Source: Plantactinospora endophytica (GTDB lineage: Bacteria > Actinomycetota > Actinomycetes > Mycobacteriales > Micromonosporaceae). Taken from it: 64,000 nt of DNA. The stretch lies in assembly GCF_016862915.1 (NCBI RefSeq), contig NZ_BONW01000004.1:62001-126000 (forward strand), in the 5' to 3' direction. A model generated the notes under the pieces. It saw only the letters and a list, made by a program, of their open reading frames with translations. It ran no database searches and was not told the origin of the DNA. A program made the translations under genes and the position numbers. Within the stretch, counting starts at the first letter, position 1. The number at the start of each line of letters is the position of its first letter. Positions 15,765 through 24,617 of the stretch are shown here, in pieces.

Positions 15765-17363
15765 ATGACCGAGACGCTGCGTCGACTCTCCGCTCCGTCC
15801 ACAGTCGCGTCACCGGGTCTGCGCGTCGGCGAACGGTGGCGGCGGACCCGGCTGTCCCTCGCCGGCCGGGTACGGGACGCCCTGTTCCGGCTCGCCCGGT
15901 GCCATCCGGCCGGCTGGCGGTGGCTGGCCGCTCGGCACCATCCGGTACTGGACCGGCTCGCCGAGGCTAACGCGCGGGCGGTCTGCGCGCTCGCCGCGCT
16001 GGACGTGCCGGCGTACCGGGCCTTCCTGGGGACCCGGCCGGGCGGTGCCGGGCCGGCACGGGTACGGCGTCGGCTCGGCGACTTCCCGGAGACCGACAAG
16101 GAGAACTACGTCGTACCGCACGACGCCGCCCGGCGCTGCTGGGGCGGCCGACTGCCGGCCCGGGGCGTGGTGGTCGACGAGTCGGCCGGCTCGGCGGGCC
16201 GGCCGTTCAACTGGCCGCGAGGCGAGCGGGAACTGCGCGCGGTGCACCACGACGTCGCCGGCTACACCAGCCTGGTCTTCCCGATGCGCCGGCCGTTCGT
16301 GATCAACGCGTACTCGATGGGCGCCTGGGCGACCGGGACCACCACCGGTGCCGCGATGGCCCGGATCGCGGTGGTGAAGAACACCGGCCCCGACCTCGGC
16401 AAGATCGTCGACACGCTGCGCGAGTTCGGGCCGGACTTCGACTACCTGGTGACCGCGTACCCGCCGTTCCTGAAGCACCTGCGGGACCGGCTCGATGCCG
16501 ACGGCTTCGACTGGGCGAGCTATCGGATCTCGGCCAGTTGTGGCGGTGAGGGGATGACCGAGGCGCTGCGGAGCTATCTGGAGGAGCGGTTCCTCCGGGT
16601 ACGGTCGGCGTACGGCGCCTCGGACCTGAGCATCGGGATCGGCGCCGAGACCGCGTTCACGGTGTGGCTGCGGCGTCGACTGTGGACAGATTCGGCGTTC
16701 CGGGCCGAACTGCTGGGCGTCGACGAGCAGCGGCTGCCGATGGTGTTCCAGTACAACCCGTTGGCCAGTTATCTGGAGACCAACGGGCGGGGCGAACTGC
16801 TCTGCACGTTGACCAGTCTGGACGTGCTCCAGCCCCGGCTGCGGTACAACGTCGGCGACGAGGCGGTGCTGCTGCCGTACCGGAGGATCCTCGATCTGGT
16901 CCGGGCCGATCCGGACCGGGCGGCCGGATGCCGGGCGGCGCTGGCCGGCGAACGGATGACACTGCCGGTGCTGCTGCTGTTCGGCCGCCGCGACTCGACG
17001 GTGTCGTACCTCGGCGCCAACCTCTATCCGCAGGACGTCGAGTACGGCCTCTACACCGGAAACCCGTACGCCGCCGAGATCGGTCGGTTCTGTCTGGCGC
17101 TCACCGAGAACGCCGCCCTGGAGACGCGGCCGGTGGTGCACCTCGAACTGCGTCGCCCGCTGGCCGGGCCGGTCCGCGAGGCGCTCGCCACCGCCTGCCG
17201 GACCGGGGTACGCCGGCACCTCGCCGAGGTCTCCCGGGACTTCGCCCAGTCGTTGACCGAGGACCCGACCGCCGGCGAGATCCTGGTGGAGCTGCACGAG
17301 GCGGGCACCGGCCCGTTCGCCGGAGAGCAGAAGATCAAGAACGTCTACCTGGTGGGTGGTTGA
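15765..17363 (+). CDS. PaaK-like adenylate-forming ligase
   Basis: A 532-residue member of the phenylacetate-CoA ligase / CapK / LuxE branch of the ANL superfamily. Visible motifs are the phosphate-binding loop ESAGSAGRPFNWPRG (about 143), the adenine region SCGGEGMTE and AYGASDLS (about 260-285), and RYNVGDEAVLL as the A7 counterpart (about 362). It should activate a carboxylate as an acyl-AMP for transfer to CoA, a protein or an amine; the acid is unknown. It opens a four-gene operon with gaps of 3, -4 and 0 bp, so all four products probably act together. The ribosome site is weak (GCTGGA). There is no fused carrier domain. Confidence 0.8.
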   Translation: MTETLRRLSAPSTVASPGLRVGERWRRTRLSLAGRVRDALFRLARCHPAGWRWLAARHHPVLDRLAEANARAVCALAALDVPAYRAFLGTRPGGAGPARVRRRLGDFPETDKENYVVPHDAARRCWGGRLPARGVVVDESAGSAGRPFNWPRGERELRAVHHDVAGYTSLVFPMRRPFVINAYSMGAWATGTTTGAAMARIAVVKNTGPDLGKIVDTLREFGPDFDYLVTAYPPFLKHLRDRLDADGFDWASYRISASCGGEGMTEALRSYLEERFLRVRSAYGASDLSIGIGAETAFTVWLRRRLWTDSAFRAELLGVDEQRLPMVFQYNPLASYLETNGRGELLCTLTSLDVLQPRLRYNVGDEAVLLPYRRILDLVRADPDRAAGCRAALAGERMTLPVLLLFGRRDSTVSYLGANLYPQDVEYGLYTGNPYAAEIGRFCLALTENAALETRPVVHLELRRPLAGPVREALATACRTGVRRHLAEVSRDFAQSLTEDPTAGEILVELHEAGTGPFAGEQKIKNVYLVGG

Positions 17364-17366
17364 GTC

Positions 17367-17807
17367 ATGCGTACCCGCGATTTCTCCCGGGCCCCGGCAC
17401 AGGCGCGGGCCGGCGCGATGTTCGTCGGCGCGACCCGGTACCGAAGCCCGCTGGCGATCCTGCGGCTCTGGCCGGTCTGGCTCCGGATGGTCCGCGACCT
17501 GCGGCGGATGTCCGGATACCGCTGGCACACCGTCTACTGGGAATATCCGTTCACCCTCGGCACGATAGCGTTCTTCGCCGACCGGGACGCGATGCTGCGG
17601 TTCGCCCGGTCCCGGCACCACCGGAGGTTGATGATGTGGGTCACCGACGGCACCCGGAACGCGACCGGCGGCTACATCCGGCTCTACACCGCCGAGCCCG
17701 ACGGTTACTCCAACGGCGTGTGGCGGGCCGAGTCGACCGAGATGGCACACATCCCGACCTTCACCCCGCTGACGACGGAGCTGACCGGACCGGCGGTGCG
17801 GCGATGA
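17367..17807 (+). CDS. Small conserved alpha-beta protein (DUF4188/monooxygenase-like)
   Basis: A 146-residue protein without a catalytic signature. The pattern (FVGATRYRSPLAILRLWPVWLRMVRDL, HTVYWEYPFTLGTIAFFADRDAMLRFARS) resembles dimeric ferredoxin-fold proteins of the DUF4188 or antibiotic-monooxygenase type. That assignment is by eye and weak. The ATG lies 3 bp after the ligase stop, and its stop overlaps the GNAT start (ATGA), so translation is coupled. Function unknown; it may be a small oxidative or binding subunit for the operon product. Confidence 0.6.
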   Translation: MRTRDFSRAPAQARAGAMFVGATRYRSPLAILRLWPVWLRMVRDLRRMSGYRWHTVYWEYPFTLGTIAFFADRDAMLRFARSRHHRRLMMWVTDGTRNATGGYIRLYTAEPDGYSNGVWRAESTEMAHIPTFTPLTTELTGPAVRR

Positions 17808-18961
17808 CCAGCGGCCCGGCGGGCACCGGCGGCGCGGCGACGACCGGCGGTGCACTGTCCGAACTGGAGCGGGTCGTCGACCGGCGCGGCCTGCGCGAGT
17901 TCCTCGCGTTCACCGACCGGGTGTACGCGGACGAGCCACGCTTCGTGCCACCCGTGCGCCAGCAGGTCCGGCGCTGGTGGCGGGAGGGCGTACCGATGTA
18001 CCTGCTCCGGGACGGCGTCACCGGGGAGGTGGTGGCCCGGACCACCCTGCACACCGACGCCGCGTTCGACGCCAAGCTCGGCCGGCGGTGCCAGTTGTTC
18101 GGGCTGACCGAGTTCACCGAGCCGGCGGCGGAGCCGCTCTTCGACGCGATCACCGCCGCCGGCCGCGCCGCCGGGGACCGGGAGGCGCTCTTCGGCCCGG
18201 TGGCGTTGCTGCCCGACCAGGCCGGCGGGATCATCACCTCCGGGTACGCCGACCGGGGCTTCATCGACAGCGCCTACAACCCACCGAGGTACGTCACCGC
18301 CTACGAGTCGTACGGCTTCCGGCGGCGGTTCGAGTCGGACACCTGGATCTGCCCGGTGACACCGGCACCAGCCGAGGCCGAACGCGTCGCTGCCGGGCCG
18401 ATCGGGGTTGAGCCGGCGGGCGATGGAGCGGAACTGCGGGTGCACCGGGGGGACCTGCGGCGGCTGGACGAGCAGCTCCACCTGCTGCGGGAGCTGCTGA
18501 ACGCCTCCTTCGCCCAGCTCGGCTACTACACCGAGATCTCGATGGAGGAACTGCGCCAGCAGACCGACGGGCTGGCGTACCTGCTGGACGAGTCGTTGCT
18601 GCTCTACCTGACCCGGGACGGGCGGCCGGTGGCGTTCGTGCTCTGCGTACCGGACATCAGCGAGTTCGTGGTCCGGGTCCGGGGCAACCTGAACCCGGTG
18701 AACCAACTCCGGCTGCTGGCCACCCGGCGGCGGTACCGGCGGGAGGCGGTGCTGATCGTCAAGGGCGTGCTGCCGGAGTACCAGGGGTGCGGCTACCAGC
18801 GCCTGCTCTCGGCAGAACTGCGCCGGAACCTGCACACCGGCGGCTACACCACCCTGCGCAGCACGTACGTCGGACGGGACAATCCGGCCTCGGCCGCGCA
18901 GTTCCGGGGGATGGGCGGCCGGCCACTGCACGGGTACACCTTCTACGAGAAGGCGCTGTAG
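17804..18961 (+). CDS. YghO-like GNAT N-acyltransferase
   Basis: A 385-residue protein. The N-terminal half matches the YghO type (DRRGLREFLAFTDRVYADEPRFVPPVRQQV, then GPVALLPDQAGGIITSGYADRGFIDSAYNPPRY), the C-terminal half a GNAT acyl-CoA site (VKGVLPEYQGCGYQRLLSAELRR, then DNPASAAQFRGMGGRPLHGYTFYEKAL). Residues 1-16 are a low-complexity Gly/Thr/Ala leader. The family has a large two-lobed architecture with unknown substrates. Here it is sandwiched between a ligase-containing gene pair and a flavin reductase, so an amide-forming step on a small molecule is a reasonable inference. The start at 17804 overlaps the upstream stop by 4 bp; the stop abuts the next GTG. Confidence 0.75.
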   Translation: MTSGPAGTGGAATTGGALSELERVVDRRGLREFLAFTDRVYADEPRFVPPVRQQVRRWWREGVPMYLLRDGVTGEVVARTTLHTDAAFDAKLGRRCQLFGLTEFTEPAAEPLFDAITAAGRAAGDREALFGPVALLPDQAGGIITSGYADRGFIDSAYNPPRYVTAYESYGFRRRFESDTWICPVTPAPAEAERVAAGPIGVEPAGDGAELRVHRGDLRRLDEQLHLLRELLNASFAQLGYYTEISMEELRQQTDGLAYLLDESLLLYLTRDGRPVAFVLCVPDISEFVVRVRGNLNPVNQLRLLATRRRYRREAVLIVKGVLPEYQGCGYQRLLSAELRRNLHTGGYTTLRSTYVGRDNPASAAQFRGMGGRPLHGYTFYEKAL

Positions 18962-19933
18962 GTGGACGTCGCGGCGTTCCGCGCGCTGGAGCCGCTCTGC
19001 TGGCGGGCGCCGAGCGCGCACAACACCCAGCCGTGGCGGCTCGACTACCGGGCCGGGGCGATCGGGGTGGGCTGGGATCCGGCCGACACCCTGCCGGCGG
19101 CCGACCCGTCCGGCCGGGACCTGTGGCTGTCGCTGGGCGCGTTCGTGGAGACCTGCCTGGTCGTCGCCGCCGACGCCGGGCTGCGGATGGAGTTCGTCGC
19201 CGACCACCGGGCCGAGGACCGCCGGGTGGGCTGGCTGCGCGAGTCCCGGTACCGCTACCACAGCCCGTTCGGCGCGGCGCAGGTGCGGGACCGGCGTACC
19301 CACCGGGGCCGGTTCGTGGCGGGACCGTCGGCCGAGGTGATCGACGCGGTGCGCGCCGTCGCGGCGGCGGCGGGCGGAACGATCCGGGTACTGCCCGACG
19401 CCGCCCTGTCGACCCGACTGCTCCGGCTCGCGGACCGGCAGTTGTACGCCGATCCGGCGGTGGTCGCCGAGCTGCGATCGTGGCTCCGGCTCACGCCGGG
19501 ACACCCGGACTACCACGCGGACGGGCTCACCGACCGCTGCCTCGGGTTGTCCCGGGGCGAGGCGGTCGGGTTGCGGGCGGCGCTGGCCGCGTACCCGGTG
19601 CTGCGCCGGCTCGGACTGCCCCGGCTGCTCGCGGCGGCGGCCGGCGACCCACTGGCGCTCGGTGGTGCCGTGATCGTGCTGGTCGGGCCGGCGGACGCCG
19701 ACGGGACGACGCGGGTCGGTCTCGGCCGGGTGCTGATGCGGATCTGGCTGACCCTGCACACGGCCGGACTGTCGGCGCATCCGCTGAGCCAACTGATCGA
19801 CGCGCCCGCCGCCAAGGCCACGCTGGGCGCGCTGCTGGACGTTCCGGCGGAACGCCTGGCCCACGTCGCCCGGGTCGGCAGGCCGGCCGACCCGGCGCCA
19901 CGCTCGGCACGCCGGGTCGACGACATCGGGTAA
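18962..19933 (+). CDS. Acg-type nitroreductase-fold flavoprotein
   Basis: A 323-residue protein with the Acg/SagB-like signature APSAHNTQPWRL at about residues 17-28, a degenerate internal duplication of the nitroreductase fold, and LTLHTAGLSAHPLSQ near the C-terminus, where the second FMN region lies. Members bind FMN; several act as oxidases or dehydrogenases in peptide/azole pathways, while mycobacterial Acg has no known turnover. The GTG start directly follows the TAG of the GNAT gene with no gap. As the last operon gene it may oxidise the acylated product. Confidence in the fold is good, in the reaction low. Confidence 0.78.
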   Translation: MDVAAFRALEPLCWRAPSAHNTQPWRLDYRAGAIGVGWDPADTLPAADPSGRDLWLSLGAFVETCLVVAADAGLRMEFVADHRAEDRRVGWLRESRYRYHSPFGAAQVRDRRTHRGRFVAGPSAEVIDAVRAVAAAAGGTIRVLPDAALSTRLLRLADRQLYADPAVVAELRSWLRLTPGHPDYHADGLTDRCLGLSRGEAVGLRAALAAYPVLRRLGLPRLLAAAAGDPLALGGAVIVLVGPADADGTTRVGLGRVLMRIWLTLHTAGLSAHPLSQLIDAPAAKATLGALLDVPAERLAHVARVGRPADPAPRSARRVDDIG

Positions 19934-20080
19934 CCGCACTGTCGGCCCTCGGACAGCCGCGCCGCCGTCGTTCGTCACCCCTCCCGTCGTCGACCTGCCG
20001 CAGCGACGGCGCCAGCCGTGGCCAGAGCGGGACCTGGCGTCGACGGTCACCGAGCGCACCTCGAAGCCGCGCAGGCCGGC

Positions 20081-21586
20081 TCAGCGACGCCCGGCCGCCG
20101 AACCGATCTCGACGACCCGGGCCCAGGCCGGCGGGGTGTCCGGCACGTACTCGGAGTTGTGCTCCTGCCAGGACCGGGCTGCTCTCGGACGGGGAAAGAG
20201 CCCGACCACCGTCCGGCACGCCGGCTGCGCCTCCGGCCACGGCGTCTGGCCGTCGGTCAGCACCACCACCACGTCCGGGGCGGGGCGCGTCCGGAGCGCC
20301 CTGGTGAAGCCGGTACGCAGGTCCGTCCCGCCGCCGCCGACCAGCGGGATCCCCTCGGCCCGGCAGAGCGGGTGCACGATCCGCGCCGTCGCGTCGCACG
20401 GCAGCACGGTGACCAGGTCACGTCGGCCGCCGACGGCGCGGCCGATCGCGGCGACCTCAAGGAGTGCGCTACCCAACTCGGTGTCGCTCACCGACCCGGA
20501 GGTGTCGATGACCACCGAGACCCGGGGTGGCCTGCGCCGCAGGCTCGGCAGGATGACCCCGGGCAGGCTGGCGGACCGGCGCGCCGGCCGGCCGTACGTG
20601 TAGTCCTCGCCCGCGCCGGGGCCGCTGGCCGCCGACCGGATCGCCGCCCCCAGCAGTTCCCGCCACGGCTGCGGCGGATGGAACACCTCCTCCGCCCACC
20701 GCTGCCAGCCCTGCGGAGCGGTACCCGGCCGGGCGGCGATGCCCTCGGCCACCCGGAACCGTACGGCGTCCCGCTCCTGGTCGCTCAGCCCGTACGCGCC
20801 GTCCCGGCCCAACTCCCACTCCCGGTCCAGCCCGTCGGCCCCACTGCCGCAGTCCAGCCAGACGAGGTCCCCGGTGTGCGTGCCGAGCCGAAACCTGCCC
20901 AGGTACTCCTCCATCAGTTTTCCGTCGGGCATGCCCAGCAGCTTCGGCTCGACGGCGCCGTCGGGCCGGGCCAGCCCGTCGCCGTACACGTCGTCGTTGA
21001 TCTCGCAGTCGGCGGCGATGTTCATCCGCAGCCGTTCACCGGACCCGGTCAGCCCGTGCCGGGTGGCGAACCGGTCGCTGCGGCCGTGGTGGTCGCGGAG
21101 CAGGTGGGAGACCTCGTGCACCCACACCCCGGCCAGTTCCTCCACCGGGGTCCGGTCGACGAACACCGGCGACACGTAGCACCGCCAGTGCCGGTCCACG
21201 GCCATCGTCGGCACCCGGCGCGACTCCACCACCCGCAACGCGAACAGCGCCGTCGCCAGGTAGGGCCGGACCCGGGCGGCATGCAGCCGGGCGGCGAAGA
21301 GCTTCTCGACGTCGAGGGCACCGGAGGCGCCGACCACCCCGAAGACCCGGGAACCGCCGTCGGTCGAGCGGGAGCCGGTGGGGGAGGAGTGGGATCCGCG
21401 CACGCCCGTGGCCGGCGGCACGGGCGAGGTCGCTCCGTCGGCGGAGTGGGAACGGGTGGGCGAGGAGTGGGATCGAGTGGGGGAGGAGTGGGATCCGGTG
21501 GGGGCGTGGGTGCCGGGGCCGGGACGGGGGCCGGAGGCCACTGTGGCGGCGGGGGTGGCGGCGGCTTCGGCCGTCGGGTCGGTCAT
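20081..21586 (-). CDS. VWA-like protein with HExxH metallopeptidase domain
   Basis: A 501-residue protein. Residues 1-75 are a Ser/Thr/His repeat linker. A zinc-protease-like domain follows with HEVSH (about 146; HExxH) and MNIAADCEINDDV. The C-terminal VWA-like domain has the MIDAS motif DTSGS (VVIDTSGSVSD, about 365), GGGGTDLRTGF and VVVLTDGQTPWPE. This pairing is the DUF2201 family, usually encoded next to a MoxR-type ATPase. The ATG overlaps the ATPase stop codon (ATGA), indicating coupled translation. It is likely the substrate-binding or proteolytic partner of the ATPase; its target is unknown. Confidence 0.83.
   Translation of the reverse strand: MTDPTAEAAATPAATVASGPRPGPGTHAPTGSHSSPTRSHSSPTRSHSADGATSPVPPATGVRGSHSSPTGSRSTDGGSRVFGVVGASGALDVEKLFAARLHAARVRPYLATALFALRVVESRRVPTMAVDRHWRCYVSPVFVDRTPVEELAGVWVHEVSHLLRDHHGRSDRFATRHGLTGSGERLRMNIAADCEINDDVYGDGLARPDGAVEPKLLGMPDGKLMEEYLGRFRLGTHTGDLVWLDCGSGADGLDREWELGRDGAYGLSDQERDAVRFRVAEGIAARPGTAPQGWQRWAEEVFHPPQPWRELLGAAIRSAASGPGAGEDYTYGRPARRSASLPGVILPSLRRRPPRVSVVIDTSGSVSDTELGSALLEVAAIGRAVGGRRDLVTVLPCDATARIVHPLCRAEGIPLVGGGGTDLRTGFTRALRTRPAPDVVVVLTDGQTPWPEAQPACRTVVGLFPRPRAARSWQEHNSEYVPDTPPAWARVVEIGSAAGRR
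21444..21506 (-). repeat. In-frame 21-bp repeat in the VWA gene
   Basis: Three 21-bp units (21444, 21465, 21486) encode the 7-residue motif HS(S/A)(P/D)TRS in the N-terminal linker of the metallopeptidase-VWA protein. Confidence 0.8.
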
Positions 21587-22935
21587 CGGCCGCTCCCGGC
21601 ACCGGCGGCGACCCGGGTGGCGGCCTTGTCGGCCTGTCGGGTCAGGGACACCGCCCCGGCGAGCCGCTCGATCGACGCCGGCACGTCCCAGTCGGGCCGG
21701 CGCAGCGCGGCGAGGGTGTTCGCGGGTACCACCACCAGGTCTGGAGCGCCGGTGTCCAGGGCCCGGACCAGCAGTTGCCAGGCGGCGTCCCAGCGGGACC
21801 GGTCCGGCTGTTTCCAGACCGCCTCCACCACCCCGTCGAGTACGGCCTGGCGCAGGTCGCCCCGCTCGGGCAACTCCGCCCCCGCCGGATCGGCCAGCAG
21901 TGTCTCCGGGTCCGGCAGGTCCAACCGGTCCAGGCTGGCCAGCAACTCCAACCCCGGGCCGTCGCCGACCGCGCCCCGGACCAGCATGGACAGCACCTCC
22001 CGGGAGGTACCGGCGGCGGTGGCGAAGGCGACCAGCCGCAGGGTCATGTCCCAACTCCGGGGCGACGGCCACGCGCCGCCCCGGCGGGCCTCGCTGTTCG
22101 GCAGCCGGTGTACGAGCGTGGGGCGGGCGGTAAGCAGTCCGCACACCGCCCGGCGGGCGAACGTCACCGCCTCGGACAGCCGCGCCGGATCGAGCCGGGG
22201 CAGCGCCGCCCGGGGCCACATCCCGCCGAGACCACGCACCACGACGTCGTGGTCGTACGTCCACTGTAGATGCACGAAGCGGTTGGCCAGCGGCGGGCTC
22301 AGTTCCCAGCCGTCGGCTGCCGAGGACCGTGGATTGGCGGCGGCGACGATCCGGACGCCGGCCGGCAACCGCAGCGCGCCGACCCGCCGTTCGAGTACCA
22401 GTCGGAGCAGCGCGGCCTGCACGGCCGGTGGTGCGGTGGAAAGCTCGTCCAGGAAGAGCAGCCCCCGGCCGGCCCGTACCAGACGTACGGCCCAGTCCGG
22501 CGGGGCCATCGGCACGCCCTGCACCGCCGGGTCGTCGCCGAGCACCGGCAGGCCGGAGAAGTCGGACGGCTCGTGCACGCTGGCGATCACCGTGGTCAGT
22601 GGCAGTTCGAGCGCCTCGGCAAGCTGGGTCAGTACGGCCGTCTTGCCGATCCCCGGCTCGCCCCAGAGCAGCACCGGCAGGTCCGCGGCGACCGCCAGGG
22701 TCAGCGCCTCCAGTTGCGGGTCGGGCCGGGGCTCGGTGGCGGTGTCGCCCAGCAGGGCCAGCAGATCGGCCGCGACCCCGAGCTGCGCGGACGAGGCCGC
22801 CAAGGCACCCGACCGGACATCCGGCAAGGCGGACGCGGAAGCGGACACACACGGGGGCGCGGCCACGGACGCGGAATGGGACGTGGCCGTCGAAGCGGAC
22901 GGAGACGGGAGCGCGGAAGAAACGGAGGTATGCAT
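21583..22935 (-). CDS. MoxR-family AAA+ ATPase
   Basis: A 450-residue protein: a low-complexity Ser/Ala leader (1-50), then an AAA+ core with Walker A GEPGIGKTAV (about 93), Walker B LLFLDELS (about 140), sensor-1 AAANP and an arginine-finger region (PLANRFVH). MoxR ATPases work as chaperone-like remodelers with VWA partners; here the partner is the overlapping downstream gene. The start at 22935 is preceded by AGGTGA 7 nt upstream. An alternative later start would remove the low-complexity leader. It lies 126 bp downstream of the unknown 479-residue gene and probably shares its operon. Confidence 0.87.
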   Translation of the reverse strand: MHTSVSSALPSPSASTATSHSASVAAPPCVSASASALPDVRSGALAASSAQLGVAADLLALLGDTATEPRPDPQLEALTLAVAADLPVLLWGEPGIGKTAVLTQLAEALELPLTTVIASVHEPSDFSGLPVLGDDPAVQGVPMAPPDWAVRLVRAGRGLLFLDELSTAPPAVQAALLRLVLERRVGALRLPAGVRIVAAANPRSSAADGWELSPPLANRFVHLQWTYDHDVVVRGLGGMWPRAALPRLDPARLSEAVTFARRAVCGLLTARPTLVHRLPNSEARRGGAWPSPRSWDMTLRLVAFATAAGTSREVLSMLVRGAVGDGPGLELLASLDRLDLPDPETLLADPAGAELPERGDLRQAVLDGVVEAVWKQPDRSRWDAAWQLLVRALDTGAPDLVVVPANTLAALRRPDWDVPASIERLAGAVSLTRQADKAATRVAAGAGSGR

Positions 22936-23061
22936 GTTCGATCACCTGTGTATTCGAGTCGAGGGCCAGTGAGGCCGGGGCGGTCCCGGTTGGCAGGTCG
23001 GACGGGAAGGCGGAGTGGTCCGGCGGAACCGGGGAAGGAAGGAGGTCTTCGGTGACGCGGG

Positions 23062-24501
23062 TCAGCGGGCCGTCGCGTGGCGCGGATGTCCCCGGTAGCC
23101 GCGCGAGGGTCGGGCGGACCGTCCTCGCAGGTCCGGGCGGCGGCGCCGGTCGGGCTTCGCGGCCGGGACCGGCCGGTTGTCGGCCAGTCCCGCCCGGTAC
23201 AGCCCGTGCGAGACCCGGCGCAGCGCAGCCGTTTCGAGTTCGTCCCGCAGGGCACCGGCGCGCAGCAGCGCGTCCGGGCCGAGCAGCTTCTCGACGGTGG
23301 CCAGCGCCCCGGCGGTGTCGCCGTGGTCCAGCCGGGCGCGTACGTCGACGAGGCTCTCCGGAGACCGGTGCGCCTGGTCGATCATCTGCAGGCAGGGCAG
23401 CGGGGTACCGCTCAGCGCGGCCAGCAACTCCTCACGGCGGATCTCGGCCGGATCGTGGTCCAGCGCGGCGAGAATGCCGTCCACCAGGCCGATCCGGTGC
23501 CGGGCGCCACGACACTCGACGAACCGGATATCGGCCTCGTCGTCCCCGGCCGGTCGACTTCCGGCCACCGGATGGTCCGGCACCAGCGCCGCCGCGACCA
23601 GCGGGTGCAGCCGGTCGGCCCCGATCAGCCCGGCGTGCAGCAGCGCCACGTCGGGCGGTACCCAGATCGCCGCGTCCGGCAGCACCGGTAGCCCGGCGGC
23701 ACCGGCCCGCCCCGACGCCCTGCTGATCCGAAGCCCGACCCCGGCACCGGCATCGGCGTCCGGAGCGCCGGCCTCGGCGTCCGGTACCAGGTCGAGCAGC
23801 AACCGGTGCCGGGAGCCGAGCCGGACCACCACGCTGGCGTCGCCGTGCCCGTCCGCCTGGCGCAGTAGTCGCAGCTCGGCGGCCCAGGTGTGCACGGCAC
23901 AGTCGAGCTCGCGCAGCCCGTCCGGCACCGCCGGGGCGGGATCCTCGGCGGCGGGCCGGTCAGCGCCGGACCGGACCCGGAACTCGCCGGCCCGGGACGC
24001 GTCCCAGAGGTGTCGGTGCAGGTCGAGCCGGTACCGCCGGTCGGGACGGGGATGCGGATGCGGGCCGGGCCGGTCGTCCGGTCGGGCGGGATCCCACAGG
24101 GCGAGGCTGATCCGTTGCCCGGCGTCCGCCCAGGCCGGCGGAGTCCGGGCCACCAGGTGCGGCGCTGCCCCGCCCGCCTCCGGGTACCGGGCCAGCGAGA
24201 CGGTCAGCCCCGGCCGGAGCAGGCCGTCCGGAAGGATCCTCGGCATGTGCCAGCGCAGTAGGTCGGGCGCCAGCCGGCTGAGGTCGGCCCGGATACGGAC
24301 TGCCAGCTCCCGGCCGTACTCGCGGGCCACGGCGCGCAGCCGGAGGTCCACGTCGACGCGTGCGGCGGCACAGGCACCGGCCCAGTCGCCGACGGTACGG
24401 CGGGCGGTGGCTGATTCGATCATGGAACGCGGCACGGCGAACTCGCGTACGTGCCGCCAGAAGGCGAGCCGGGAGTTCCTGTCCACAGTGGAAGAGCGCA
24501 T
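23062..24501 (-). CDS. Unknown third component of the MoxR/VWA system
   Basis: A 479-residue protein that I do not recognise. The N-terminus (RLAFWRHVREFAVPRSMIESATARRTVGDWAGACAAARVDV) looks helical. The middle is rich in Leu/Asp/His/Arg beta-like stretches and Pro linkers, the C-terminus is helical (LVDVRARLDHGDTAGALATVEKLLG), and the tail is strongly basic (after residue 440). There is no membrane segment or signal peptide. It is the promoter-proximal gene of the three-gene run. The ATG at 24501 has AAGGTGAG 5 nt upstream; a GTG at 24507 is less suitable. By position it is likely an adaptor or effector handled by the MoxR/VWA pair. Confidence 0.65.
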   Translation of the reverse strand: MRSSTVDRNSRLAFWRHVREFAVPRSMIESATARRTVGDWAGACAAARVDVDLRLRAVAREYGRELAVRIRADLSRLAPDLLRWHMPRILPDGLLRPGLTVSLARYPEAGGAAPHLVARTPPAWADAGQRISLALWDPARPDDRPGPHPHPRPDRRYRLDLHRHLWDASRAGEFRVRSGADRPAAEDPAPAVPDGLRELDCAVHTWAAELRLLRQADGHGDASVVVRLGSRHRLLLDLVPDAEAGAPDADAGAGVGLRISRASGRAGAAGLPVLPDAAIWVPPDVALLHAGLIGADRLHPLVAAALVPDHPVAGSRPAGDDEADIRFVECRGARHRIGLVDGILAALDHDPAEIRREELLAALSGTPLPCLQMIDQAHRSPESLVDVRARLDHGDTAGALATVEKLLGPDALLRAGALRDELETAALRRVSHGLYRAGLADNRPVPAAKPDRRRRPDLRGRSARPSRGYRGHPRHATAR

Positions 24502-24617
24502 CAGCACTCACCTTGCGTGGACGGGACCCCCAATCTGCTGAAAGAGGTGTTCATCGCCGAGCAGACTACCGCCTCCCGCTCCGCCGGGCCAGGCGCGACC
24601 ATCCGGTGGTGGCCCGG

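Noticed and set aside
15397-15813. Longer start for the STAND regulator
   Set aside because: The frame stays open for more than 400 bp upstream but without a ribosome site or family similarity; GGAGAAGG before 15396 decides the start.
20018-22972. 984-codon plus-strand open frame opposite the MoxR/VWA genes
   Set aside because: Mirror frame of two real genes with complete catalytic motifs on the minus strand.
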